Source: Solimonas sp. K1W22B-7 (lineage in GTDB: Bacteria; Pseudomonadota; Gammaproteobacteria; Nevskiales; Nevskiaceae). Taken from it: 64,000 bases of DNA. Positions 17,675 through 25,339 of the stretch are shown here, one piece after another (positions within the stretch are counted from its first letter, which is position 1; each line of letters starts with the position of its first letter). Location: NCBI RefSeq assembly GCF_003428335.1, contig NZ_CP031704.1, forward strand, positions 2,914,001 to 2,978,000, read 5' to 3'. The notes below the pieces were generated by a model. That model saw only the letters and a program-made list of their open reading frames with translations. It was not told the origin of the DNA and searched no databases. Position numbers and translations under genes: made by a program.

Positions 17675-17698
17675 GTGGGAGCGACGCAAGTCGCGATC
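17675..17698 (+). repeat. REP-like element, right arm
   Basis: Same 24-base element as 17347-17370 in the opposite orientation, 304 bp away. Confidence 0.65.
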
Positions 17699-17732
17699 CT
17701 TTGCCGACAACAGCCCGGACGAAACCCCAACG

Positions 17733-17760
17733 AAAAAGGGCGCCTTTCGGCGCCCTTTTT
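17733..17760 (-). terminator. Intrinsic terminator, bidirectional
   Basis: GGGCGCC-TTTC-GGCGCCC stem flanked by A5 on the left and T5 on the right. It lies 19 bp beyond the stop of the minus-strand Ig-like lipoprotein gene, whose transcript would end in the U tract templated by the left A run. Confidence 0.85.
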
Positions 17761-17778
17761 CCTGAACCAGCCGCAGCC

Positions 17779-19116
17779 TTACGGTGCCGGCGGATTCGGG
17801 TTGGCGCGCGCGCAGGCGGTGTTGACGTTGAGGCTGGTGAGCAGGCTCAGCAGGCCGCCGCTGAAGGTCAGCTTCACACCGTCGTAGGGCACCGTGGTGG
17901 GGCCCGTCGACAGCAGGAACTGCGGGGCCGCCGGCAGGCGGATGCCCAGCAGCGTCAGGCGCAGCAGTTCGGAACTGGTGCCCGCGTCGTTGATCTCCTC
18001 GAACCCGGTCAGGGTACGGCGGACGGTGGTCACTTCCAGGCTACCCAGCAGCTGCGCCGACAGGATGTCGTTGGAACTGCGGCTCAGCAGGAAGCCGACC
18101 GGAGCGCCGGCGGCCACCGCGGGGGTGCCGACCGGATTGGCCACGGTGACCGAGATGTTGGACAGCAGCAGCAGGCCCAGCGGAATGTTGAGGTCCGCGA
18201 AGGTATCGAGGTCGCCGTCCACGATCAGGTTGGGGTTGTTGACCGAGCAGCCGATGCAGGTCTGCGAGACGATCTCGGCGGTCGTCGGGAACTCGGTGTC
18301 GCAGAACGCATTGGCCGCGACCACGTTGAGCGTGGCGCTGCGCCGGTCGGGAACCGGCAGCGGGGTCGAGCCGCTGACCACGCGACCCTCGATGCTGGTG
18401 GAACCGATCGTGGCAGTCTCGAAGTTCGGGCTGATCAGGGGCAGGTTGTTGCCCGTCGCGGGCTTGGCCGCCACCGGCAGGTTGGTGCTGGTCCAGTTGA
18501 GGACGTACGGCGACGCGATACGGCGGTTCTGGCCGTCGGAGAAGCGGCCGATGGCCTCGAACTCCACGGTCACGCCGGAGGGGCGGCTGAAGCTGGTGAT
18601 CGCACAGGGGGTGGTCCCGAGGTCGCCGGTGGTGGCCGGGCGCACGCACAGGACCTGGCCGCCGGCCAGGGTGGCCGCCGTGACCTGGACGTTGAAGCTG
18701 TCGCTCTCGCCTTCGAAGGCGGCGCTGATCGTGGTGGTGCCCTGGGCGACGCCGGTAACGCGACCGTTGGCGTCGACCGTGGCAATGTTCACGCTGTTGC
18801 TGGTCCAGGCGGCAACCGAGGTGACTTCCTCGGTGCGCCGGACCGCGGCCTTGCCGTCCGAAGTCGTCTCCACCGTCTCGCCCGGCTGCAACTCGTAGCC
18901 CGGCGGAACCGTGGTCAGGACATCAACGAAGGCGCGGAAATCCTCGTTGGTACCGGCCGGCAGTTCCCGGGTGGTGGTCACCGGGGTGGTGCCATTCGCC
19001 AGGCGGACTTCCAGCCCGTCGAAGCTGCGCTCGGGCGCAAAATCCGGGCTTCGCGCCCCGTCGCAGGCCGCAACGGCCAGCGCACTCATCAGCAGCATCC
19101 AACGAAATCCTTTCAT
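17779..19116 (-). CDS. Ig-like (BIG2-type) domain lipoprotein 1
   Basis: 445-residue predicted lipoprotein of unknown function. The signal peptide MKGFRWMLLMSALAVAAC has a lipobox with Cys18, followed by DGARSPDF. Residues about 90-145 (TSVAAWTSNSVNIATVDANG, RVTGVAQGTTTISAAFEG) match a bacterial Ig-like (BIG2) fold. The C-terminal part has a CSVNNPNLIVDGDLDTFADL stretch. The ATG at 19116 is preceded by GGGAGCG; the in-frame extension to 19182 would bury the signal peptide. It sits between ompA copies 1 and 2 and diverges from copy 2. Its ARSPD motif after the lipid Cys recurs in lipoprotein 2. Confidence 0.75.
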   Translation of the reverse strand: MKGFRWMLLMSALAVAACDGARSPDFAPERSFDGLEVRLANGTTPVTTTRELPAGTNEDFRAFVDVLTTVPPGYELQPGETVETTSDGKAAVRRTEEVTSVAAWTSNSVNIATVDANGRVTGVAQGTTTISAAFEGESDSFNVQVTAATLAGGQVLCVRPATTGDLGTTPCAITSFSRPSGVTVEFEAIGRFSDGQNRRIASPYVLNWTSTNLPVAAKPATGNNLPLISPNFETATIGSTSIEGRVVSGSTPLPVPDRRSATLNVVAANAFCDTEFPTTAEIVSQTCIGCSVNNPNLIVDGDLDTFADLNIPLGLLLLSNISVTVANPVGTPAVAAGAPVGFLLSRSSNDILSAQLLGSLEVTTVRRTLTGFEEINDAGTSSELLRLTLLGIRLPAAPQFLLSTGPTTVPYDGVKLTFSGGLLSLLTSLNVNTACARANPNPPAP

Positions 19117-19349
19117 CTTGAAGCGCTCCCTGTACGGATGGGGGGTCACCGGCGGCACATGGAGTTTGCACCCCGGGCTCATGAAAAATAGTATGCCATT
19201 GCCCCGGCGTGCTTGTGCGTCCGCAAGTCGTTTTCTGACGACAGGTAGGGATCGGCGTGATGAACGTCGTCAAGAAAATTCGTCTCGGGTATCGTCGGCA
19301 AGGTACAGTCGCGTCCGCAGCAGCTCTTTCAGGGATGGGAGATTCAAGA

Positions 19350-20855
19350 ATGTCGAAATTTGCATGGTTGGCCGCCGCAGGTCTGCTCTGGACCGCCGCG
19401 GTTTCCGCCCAGGACAGCGGCAAGTACGACCAGCGCTGGTATGTGTCGCCGTCGATCGGCGGCGTCTTCGCCGACCAGGACGACATGGACAGCGGCATCG
19501 CCGGCTCCGTCAGCATCGGCCGCGCGCTGAACCGCTACCTGGGCTTCGAACTGGAAGGCAGCTACAGCAGCCTGACCGTTTCCGGCCTGCCGGCGGAGAA
19601 CGACTACAAGCGCATCACGGCAGGCGCCAACCTGCTGCAGTACTTCACCACCGACAAGTCCAGCATCCGTCCCTTCCTGATCGGCAGCGTCAACGCCCAC
19701 AAGATCGACTTCCTCGGCGAAGACCTGACCGGCGCCGGCGTCGGCCTGGGCCTGGGCTCGATGTTCCAGATGTCGCCCTGGTGGGACCTGCGCCTGCAGG
19801 CGCGCTACAACCTCGACTTCATCAGCGAGGAAGGCATCGTCCAGGAGGACAGCTTCTACGTCTGGGACGTGGGCCTGGGCTTCCGCTACAAGTTCGGTGC
19901 CGACCCCAACGACTCCGACGGCGACGGCGTGCCCGACAACCTCGACAAGTGCCCCAACACGCCCAAGGGCGTGGCGGTGTACTCCGACGGCTGCCCGACC
20001 GACCTCGACGGTGACGGCGTGCCCGATTACCTCGACAAGTGCCCCGGCACCCCCAAGGGCACGGTGGTCAACGCCTCCGGCTGCCCGGCCGACTCCGACG
20101 GCGACGGCGTGCCCGACGAACTCGACAAGTGCCCCAATACGGCGCGCGGCGTGATGGTGGGCCCGGACGGCTGCCCGATCGACAGCGACGGCGACGGCAT
20201 CCCCGATGCCTACGACAAGTGCCCCAACACGCCCAAGGGCACCATCGTGGGTCCGGACGGCTGCCCGGCCACCGATGCCGACGGCGACGGCGTACCCGAC
20301 TTCATGGACAAGTGCCCGGGGACCCCGAAGGGTATCGCCGTGGGTCCGGACGGCTGCCCGCTGGATTCCGACGGCGACGGCATCCCCGACTACCTCGACG
20401 AGTGCCCGCGCACTCCGCCTGGCGCCAAGGTCCTGCCCAACGGCTGCGCGCTGACCGGCGATTGCCGTACGCCGCGTCCGGGTGAAGCGGTCGACGCCAA
20501 TGGCTGCGCGCTGGACAAGAACTTCATCCTGCGCGGCGTCAAGTTCGAGTTCGATTCGGACCGCCTGACCGAGCCCGCCAAGCTGATCCTCAACGAAGTC
20601 GGCGAGACCCTGAAGGCCTATCCGAACATCAGCGTGGATCTGGAAGGCCACACCGACTCCGTGGGTTCGGACAACTACAACCTGGGCCTGTCCGAGCGCC
20701 GTGCCAACTCGGTCAAGACCTACCTGGCGGGCCGCGGCATCGTGGTCAAGCGCATGAACCCGGTCGGCTACGGCGAAACCCGCCCGATCGACACCAACGA
20801 CACCGAGGCCGGCCGCGAAGAGAACCGTCGCGTCGAGCTGAAGGTCCTGGAGTAG
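19350..20855 (+). CDS. OmpA-family outer-membrane protein with thrombospondin type-3 repeats (copy 2)
   Basis: 501-residue paralogue of the protein at 15443-17278. Signal peptide MSKFAWLAAAGLLWTAAVSA, then a shorter beta-barrel (DQRWYVSPSIGGVFADQDD to LGFRYKFGADPND, about residues 20-185), six TSP3 repeats and an OmpA C-terminal domain (HTDSVGSDNYNLGLSERRA). The start MSKFAWLAAAG gives a normal signal peptide; earlier ATGs in the same frame would add 31 basic residues. It shares a 233-bp divergent promoter region with the Ig-like lipoprotein 1 gene. The barrel differs strongly from copy 1 while the repeat and OmpA parts are almost identical. Confidence 0.9.
   Translation: MSKFAWLAAAGLLWTAAVSAQDSGKYDQRWYVSPSIGGVFADQDDMDSGIAGSVSIGRALNRYLGFELEGSYSSLTVSGLPAENDYKRITAGANLLQYFTTDKSSIRPFLIGSVNAHKIDFLGEDLTGAGVGLGLGSMFQMSPWWDLRLQARYNLDFISEEGIVQEDSFYVWDVGLGFRYKFGADPNDSDGDGVPDNLDKCPNTPKGVAVYSDGCPTDLDGDGVPDYLDKCPGTPKGTVVNASGCPADSDGDGVPDELDKCPNTARGVMVGPDGCPIDSDGDGIPDAYDKCPNTPKGTIVGPDGCPATDADGDGVPDFMDKCPGTPKGIAVGPDGCPLDSDGDGIPDYLDECPRTPPGAKVLPNGCALTGDCRTPRPGEAVDANGCALDKNFILRGVKFEFDSDRLTEPAKLILNEVGETLKAYPNISVDLEGHTDSVGSDNYNLGLSERRANSVKTYLAGRGIVVKRMNPVGYGETRPIDTNDTEAGREENRRVELKVLE
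20496..20596 (+). repeat. 101-bp block identical in three ompA genes (copy 2)
   Basis: Second occurrence of the block described at 16919-17019. Confidence 0.85.
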
Positions 20856-20873
20856 GCAGCCAGCGCGATACTG

Positions 20874-20910
20874 AAAACCCTGCCGGAGGCGACCCCGGCA
20901 GGGTTTTTTC
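20874..20910 (+). terminator. Intrinsic terminator of ompA copy 2
   Basis: ACCCTGCCGG/CCGGCAGGGT stem with an 8-base loop, followed by six T, about 20 bp beyond the stop. It differs in sequence from the terminators of copies 1 and 3. Confidence 0.85.
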
Positions 20911-21009
20911 TTGTCCGGGAAACAGGCGAACTGCAATCCGTTTCCTACGGGACCACCCCCTGGGGGGGTGATGGCACGCTCGCTGCTTGATATTCTTGGG
21001 TTTTCCGCC

Positions 21010-21038
21010 TTGACGTGCAGGCGTACGGTCTGTCATAA
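21010..21038 (+). promoter_or_regulatory. Candidate promoter of Ig-like lipoprotein 2
   Basis: TTGACG (21010-21015) is a good -35; TCATAA (21033-21038) follows after 17 bp but is a weak -10. A CACCCCC-T-GGGGGGGTG palindrome with a run of seven G lies upstream (20954-20970). Confidence 0.35.
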
Positions 21039-21084
21039 GCACCGCAAAACAAGTAGTCGACTTTTCAGCCTTGGGGACTTTCGC

Positions 21085-23421
21085 ATGAGACAGCTGCGCT
21101 TCTTCTATTCCCGCAACGTACTGGCGCTGATCGCGCTGGTGCTTGCAGCCTGCAGCGGCGGCGGTGCCCGCAGCCCCGACCTGCCATTCCCCGAGCTTCT
21201 GGGCTTCAGCGTGTCCTGCGTTCCCGCTGGCCCGCTGGAGATCGGCCAGACCTCGCAGTGCAGCGCCGACACGAACAGCTGCCGCTACCGCGAGTACCTG
21301 TCCAGCGGTGGCACCCGTGAAGTCACCATCGCCTGCCCGGCCGTAACCTGGTCGGCCAGCCCGGGCTCGGTCGCCACGATCAACGGCACCGGGCTGCTCA
21401 CCGGCACCGGCGCCGGTACCGCCACGGTCACCGGCACCATCGACGGCGTCCGCGACACCACCGAGGTGCGCATCGTCGCCGCCACCCTGGTCAGCGCCAA
21501 CGTCTCCTGCAACCCGAATACGCTCAACGTCGGCCAGACCGCGCAGTGCGTGGTCAGCAACTGCACCTACACCGTCCCCGGCTCCACCACGCCGCAGACG
21601 CGCCAGTGCCCCGACGCGACTTGGTCGGCTTCGCCGAACACCGTCGGCAGCATCACCAACGCCGGCGTGTTCACCGCCACCGGCGCCGGTACGGCCACGG
21701 TCACCGCCAACGTCGGCACCCTGACCCCGACCACGCAGATCCAGGTGTCCGGCGCCTGCATCCAGAGCATCGACGTCACTCCGGCGACTGCCACCGTGAT
21801 TGCCGGCCAAAGCCAGACCTACGTCTCGACCGCCCGCTTCAGCAACAACACCTTCGGCAACGTCACCGCCAGCACGACCTTCTCGTCGAGCAACGCCGAC
21901 GTCGCCAGCTTCCCGGCCGGCGCGGGCAATGCCACCGCCAGCACCGATGCGCAACTGGCCACGCAGACCAACGTCACCGTGACCGGTTCCTACACCGGCA
22001 ACACCTGCGGCGCCGGTCCGCTGACCGACAACGCCACGCTGACGGTGCGCCCGGGCACGATCCTGGCCAATGGCCTCTGCCTTGAAGCGATCAGCGGCAG
22101 CGACGGCTTCGAAGGCTGCCGCGCCGACACCGGCGCCTGCACCACCGCGCCGCTGTCCCTGACGGTCGGCCAGCAGCGCCAGCTGCGCCTGCGTGCCCGC
22201 TTCGACAGCGGCCAGGAGTGCAACCTCACCAACAGCGCCGGCAGCAGCTTTGCCTCGTCGGCCACCTCGGTGGGCACCGTCACCAACACGGTGCCGCCGG
22301 GCCGCGGCCTGGTCACCGGCGTCGCGCCGGGCGACAGCAACCTCACGGGTAGCGCCACTATCGGCGGCTCGACCGTCGCTGCGGCGCCGATCGCGTTGAC
22401 CGTGCGCCTCAACGAAGTGCTGGGCGCCAACAGCGTCGCGGTGTCGGCCAAGAGCCTCGCCAACCCGGGCGCGCCGAGCAAGTTCGCCTGCGTCGGCGCC
22501 ACCGACCTGGTCGGCGGCCTGACCGACAGCTCGAAGCTGCAGGGGCGGCAGCGCCTGTTCGCCGGCGCCCGCTTCTGCAAGCCGGCCGACGTCAACGCCA
22601 CTACCGGCAACTGCGACACCTTCATCGACGGCGACGTCTACCGCGACGTCACCAACGATGACGGCGTGACCGAAGCCAACCCGGATGCCAACCGCATCGT
22701 CTGGACCCAGAGCAACGGCTACTGGAATGGCGCGGCCTGCGTCACGACCCTGCCGGCGCTGCCGATCGGCAACGGTCCGTCCGGCCTGGTCGGCGACGAC
22801 CTCACCCCGGCACTGCGCTATGCCCTGGGCGATCGCCGTCCCGGCGAGAACGGCGTGGTGGTGGGCGCGGGCAACCTGCGCATCGGCTTCAGCTGCATCA
22901 CGGCCGACTACCACAACCCTGCCTTCCCGGCGAACAACGACGTCGATGGCATGACCGTGCTGGTGCTGCCGGTGACCAACGACGTGATCCTGGGATCCTC
23001 CAACGATGAGGACGCCACCCAGCTGTGCGCGGCGCTGGAAGCGGTCTTCCAGCTCGGCTCCTCGCCCAACGGCGGCAACGGCGTGGTCACCCAGGTGCTG
23101 AGCGCGGTAACGGAGATCGTCAACCCGATCCTGCAGTCGCTGGCCGGCGGCCAGGAGCCGGGCAACGAGGGTCCGATCCCGGTCGATACCATCGTCACCC
23201 AACTGCTGACGGCACTTTCGGACCCGCTGACCAGCCAGTTGTTCGCGACTCCGCTGGGCGACCTGGTGGCGCTGCTCGACAACACCATCTATGCACCGGT
23301 GCTGTGCGGTGTGGACACCCTGCTGACCGCGATCCTGACGGCCAATCCGGCGGCGATCGGCGACGCGCAGCTTTGCGTCCCCGAGGTCCCGACGTTCCCC
23401 TTTCCGTTTCCTGCCCCGTAA
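21085..23421 (+). CDS. Ig-like (BIG2-type) repeat lipoprotein 2
   Basis: 778-residue predicted lipoprotein. Signal MRQLRFFYSRNVLALIALVL ends in a lipobox with Cys23, followed by SGGGARSPDLPFPE. At least three Ig-like repeats are visible: WSASPGSVATINGTGLLTGT, WSASPNTVGSITNAGVFTAT and FSSSNADVASFPAGAG, each followed by GTATVT or similar strands. Paired cysteines (CSADTNSCRY, CVVSNCTY, NTCGAG) suggest disulfides. The C-terminal 200 residues (PIPVDTIVTQLLTALSDPLT) resemble no family I recognise. It is 22 bp upstream of ompA copy 3 and probably co-transcribed with it. Paralogue of lipoprotein 1 by signal/ARSPD motif and domain type. Confidence 0.75.
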   Translation: MRQLRFFYSRNVLALIALVLAACSGGGARSPDLPFPELLGFSVSCVPAGPLEIGQTSQCSADTNSCRYREYLSSGGTREVTIACPAVTWSASPGSVATINGTGLLTGTGAGTATVTGTIDGVRDTTEVRIVAATLVSANVSCNPNTLNVGQTAQCVVSNCTYTVPGSTTPQTRQCPDATWSASPNTVGSITNAGVFTATGAGTATVTANVGTLTPTTQIQVSGACIQSIDVTPATATVIAGQSQTYVSTARFSNNTFGNVTASTTFSSSNADVASFPAGAGNATASTDAQLATQTNVTVTGSYTGNTCGAGPLTDNATLTVRPGTILANGLCLEAISGSDGFEGCRADTGACTTAPLSLTVGQQRQLRLRARFDSGQECNLTNSAGSSFASSATSVGTVTNTVPPGRGLVTGVAPGDSNLTGSATIGGSTVAAAPIALTVRLNEVLGANSVAVSAKSLANPGAPSKFACVGATDLVGGLTDSSKLQGRQRLFAGARFCKPADVNATTGNCDTFIDGDVYRDVTNDDGVTEANPDANRIVWTQSNGYWNGAACVTTLPALPIGNGPSGLVGDDLTPALRYALGDRRPGENGVVVGAGNLRIGFSCITADYHNPAFPANNDVDGMTVLVLPVTNDVILGSSNDEDATQLCAALEAVFQLGSSPNGGNGVVTQVLSAVTEIVNPILQSLAGGQEPGNEGPIPVDTIVTQLLTALSDPLTSQLFATPLGDLVALLDNTIYAPVLCGVDTLLTAILTANPAAIGDAQLCVPEVPTFPFPFPAP

Positions 23422-23443
23422 TTAAGCCCAGGGAAGAACAACA

Positions 23444-25018
23444 ATGAATCGCATGCGCATGCTGTGCGTAACCCTGCTGGGGCTGTTCCCCGCCCTCGCC
23501 CTGGCCCAGACGGCGGCTCCGGCCGCCGCCGCGCCGCCCGCACCGGTGGCCACTGCCCCGGCCACCCCTGCCGTGATCGAAGTGCAGGATGACCGCTGGT
23601 CGCTATGGCCCTATGTCGGTGCCGTGATATCCGACAAGTCGGATCTCGACTACGGCATCACCGCCGGCGGCCTGGCCACCAAGCCGCTGACCAACCGCAT
23701 CGTGCTGGAGCTGGGTGGCGACTACAGCAACCTGGAGACCACCAATGCGGGCGACTACGAGCGCATCAGCGGCCGCGCCGGTCTGGAAGCCTTCATCGGC
23801 AAGCCTTTCCACGACTCGTCCTGGGACTTCCAGCCCTATATCGCCGGCGGCGTGCACTTCTCCACCGTGGAGTTCCTGGGCGAGCGCACCGGCGCCTGGG
23901 GCCCTTACGGCAGCCTCGGCTTCCTGCAGCGCCTCGGCGACCTGACGATGCTCAAGCTTGAGGCCCGCTACCAGCAGGACGAGGTGCAGGAGCAGGGCAC
24001 GCTGCCCGATGAGAGTTACTACACCTGGCAGGCCTTCGCCGGCCTGCGCATTGCGCTCGGCAAGAAGCCGGGCGACTCCGATGGAGACGGTGTGCCCGAC
24101 TACCTCGACAAGTGCCCCAACACGCCGCCGGGCGTAGCGGTGTACTCCGACGGTTGCCCGACCGACCTCGACCAGGACGGTGTGCCCGACTACCTCGACA
24201 AGTGCCCGGGTACGCCCAAGGGTACGGTGGTCGGTCCGGACGGCTGCCCGGCCGATGCCGACGGCGACGGCGTGCCGAACAACCTCGACAAGTGCCCCAA
24301 CACGCCGCGCGGCGTGCAGGTGGGCCCGGACGGTTGCCCGATCGACAGCGACGGCGACGGCATCCCCGACGCCTACGACAAGTGCCCCAACACGCCCAAG
24401 GGCACCATCGTGGGTCCGGACGGCTGCCCGGCGGCCGACGCCGACGGTGACGGCATCCCCGACTTCATGGACAAGTGCCCGGAGACGCCGAAGGGCGTGG
24501 CCGTGGGTCCGGACGGCTGCCCGCTGGATTCCGACGGCGACGGCATCCCCGACTACCTCGACGAGTGCCCGCGCACTCCGCCGGGTGCCAAGGTCCTGCC
24601 CAACGGCTGCGCGCTGACCGGCGATTGCCGTACGCCGCGTCCGGGTGAAGCGGTCGACGCCAATGGCTGCGCGCTGGACAAGAACTTCATCCTGCGCGGC
24701 GTCAAGTTCGAGTTCGATTCGGACCGCCTGACCGAGCCCGCCAAGCTGATCCTCAACGAGGTGGCCGAGACGCTGAAGGCCTACCCGACGATCAAGGTCG
24801 ACCTGGAAGGTCACACCGACGCGATCGGTTCGGACAATTACAACCTGGGCCTGTCGGAGCGTCGCGCCAACTCGGTGAAGACCTACCTGTCCGGTCGCGG
24901 TACCGAAGCCCGCCGCATGAACCCGGTCGGCTACGGCGAAACCCGCCCGATCGACACCAACGAGACCGAGGAAGGCCGCGAGAACAACCGTCGCGTGGAA
25001 CTGAAGGTCCTCGAGTAA
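23444..25018 (+). CDS. OmpA-family outer-membrane protein with thrombospondin type-3 repeats (copy 3)
   Basis: 524-residue third paralogue. Signal peptide MNRMRMLCVTLLGLFPALALA, an Ala/Pro-rich linker (about residues 22-45), a short beta-barrel to residue 206, six TSP3 repeats (one with DLDQDGVPD, one with DADGDGVPN) and an OmpA C-terminal domain (HTDAIGSDNYNLGLSERRA). AGGGAAG lies 8 nt upstream of the ATG; MRMLCVTLLG at 23453 is an alternative start. It shares its 3' half and terminator almost exactly with copy 1, and other stretches with copy 2. Confidence 0.9.
   Translation: MNRMRMLCVTLLGLFPALALAQTAAPAAAAPPAPVATAPATPAVIEVQDDRWSLWPYVGAVISDKSDLDYGITAGGLATKPLTNRIVLELGGDYSNLETTNAGDYERISGRAGLEAFIGKPFHDSSWDFQPYIAGGVHFSTVEFLGERTGAWGPYGSLGFLQRLGDLTMLKLEARYQQDEVQEQGTLPDESYYTWQAFAGLRIALGKKPGDSDGDGVPDYLDKCPNTPPGVAVYSDGCPTDLDQDGVPDYLDKCPGTPKGTVVGPDGCPADADGDGVPNNLDKCPNTPRGVQVGPDGCPIDSDGDGIPDAYDKCPNTPKGTIVGPDGCPAADADGDGIPDFMDKCPETPKGVAVGPDGCPLDSDGDGIPDYLDECPRTPPGAKVLPNGCALTGDCRTPRPGEAVDANGCALDKNFILRGVKFEFDSDRLTEPAKLILNEVAETLKAYPTIKVDLEGHTDAIGSDNYNLGLSERRANSVKTYLSGRGTEARRMNPVGYGETRPIDTNETEEGRENNRRVELKVLE
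24659..24759 (+). repeat. 101-bp block identical in three ompA genes (copy 3)
   Basis: Third occurrence of the block described at 16919-17019. Copies 1 and 3 stay identical for a further 60 bases or more past this block. Confidence 0.85.
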
Positions 25019-25037
25019 GCAACAAGCGCTGTAACTC

Positions 25038-25070
25038 AAAACCCCGCCGGAGCGATCCGGCGGGGTTTTT
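25038..25070 (+). terminator. Intrinsic terminator of ompA copy 3
   Basis: CCCCGCCGGA-GCGA-TCCGGCGGGG with T5, the same hairpin as at 17296-17329 and with the same bases upstream. Confidence 0.9.
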
Positions 25071-25204
25071 ATGGGCCATCCAACCGGGACCGCTCACCCC
25101 GAGTGCCGCGCAGCGGTGTATCGAGGGGCGCGCCGTGCCTCGATACGCACGCTCCGCGGCTACTCGGCATGAACGGTTCAGGGATGCATCGGAGTGCAAA
25201 GAAT

Positions 25205-25225
25205 AAGGCCCGCATGGCGGGCCTT
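25205..25225 (-). terminator. Candidate terminator of the carboxylase operon
   Basis: AAGGCCCGC/GCGGGCCTT stem with a 3-base loop, followed on the minus strand by ATTCTTTG. The U tract is broken, so termination may be weak. About 115 nt after the atuF-like stop. Confidence 0.5.
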
Positions 25226-25285
25226 GTCCGTCGACACGTCGCGCTGACTCACGACGCTAAGATCCCCATGCCTCAGGGCATGGGT

Positions 25286-25337
25286 GTGATGGCTTATCGC
25301 GGACTGACATTGAGTCAGTCCGCGACCGGGCCATCAC
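25286..25337 (-). other. Large stem-loop directly after the carboxylase stop codon
   Basis: Outer stem GTGATGGC/GCCATCAC (25286-25293, 25330-25337) and inner 11-bp stem CGCGGACTGAC/GTCAGTCCGCG (25298-25308, 25314-25324) with an internal bulge. It begins 2 nt past the stop codon. A second hairpin CCCATGCC-TCAG-GGCATGGG follows at 25265-25284. Probably an mRNA 3'-end stabilising structure. Confidence 0.6.
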
Positions 25338-25339
25338 AT

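Larger units (their letters stand above)
17330..17734. other. 405-bp intergenic stretch built of palindromic repeats
   Basis: No gene seen. It contains a 24-bp perfect inverted pair (17347-17370 and 17675-17698). Inside that lie a 12-bp inverted pair (17514-17525 and 17580-17591) and a GCGGGCGAAAGCCCGT hairpin (about 17441-17458). This looks like a cluster of REP/BIME-type elements between two convergent genes. The open frames that cross it are not protein-like. Confidence 0.7.
25071..25339. other. Intergenic stretch of structured repeats, no gene
   Basis: Left part (about 25090-25170) is an imperfect inverted repeat: CGAGTGCCGCGCAG...GTATCGAGG against CCTCGATACGCACG...CTACTCGG. This is an element type common between genes of xanthomonad-like bacteria. 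Right part holds the 3' untranslated structures of the minus-strand carboxylase gene (25205-25337). No open frame of interest. Confidence 0.65.

Noticed and set aside
20746-23202. An 818-codon minus-strand frame over the Ig-like lipoprotein
   Set aside because: Arg/Gly/Ala-rich shadow with no motifs; the plus strand has signal peptide, Ig-like repeats and ribosome site.
16334-24620. Regular 90-93 bp repeats resembling a direct-repeat array
   Set aside because: They are the TSP3 coding repeats of the three OmpA genes, in frame and imperfect; no spacers or cas genes, so not CRISPR.
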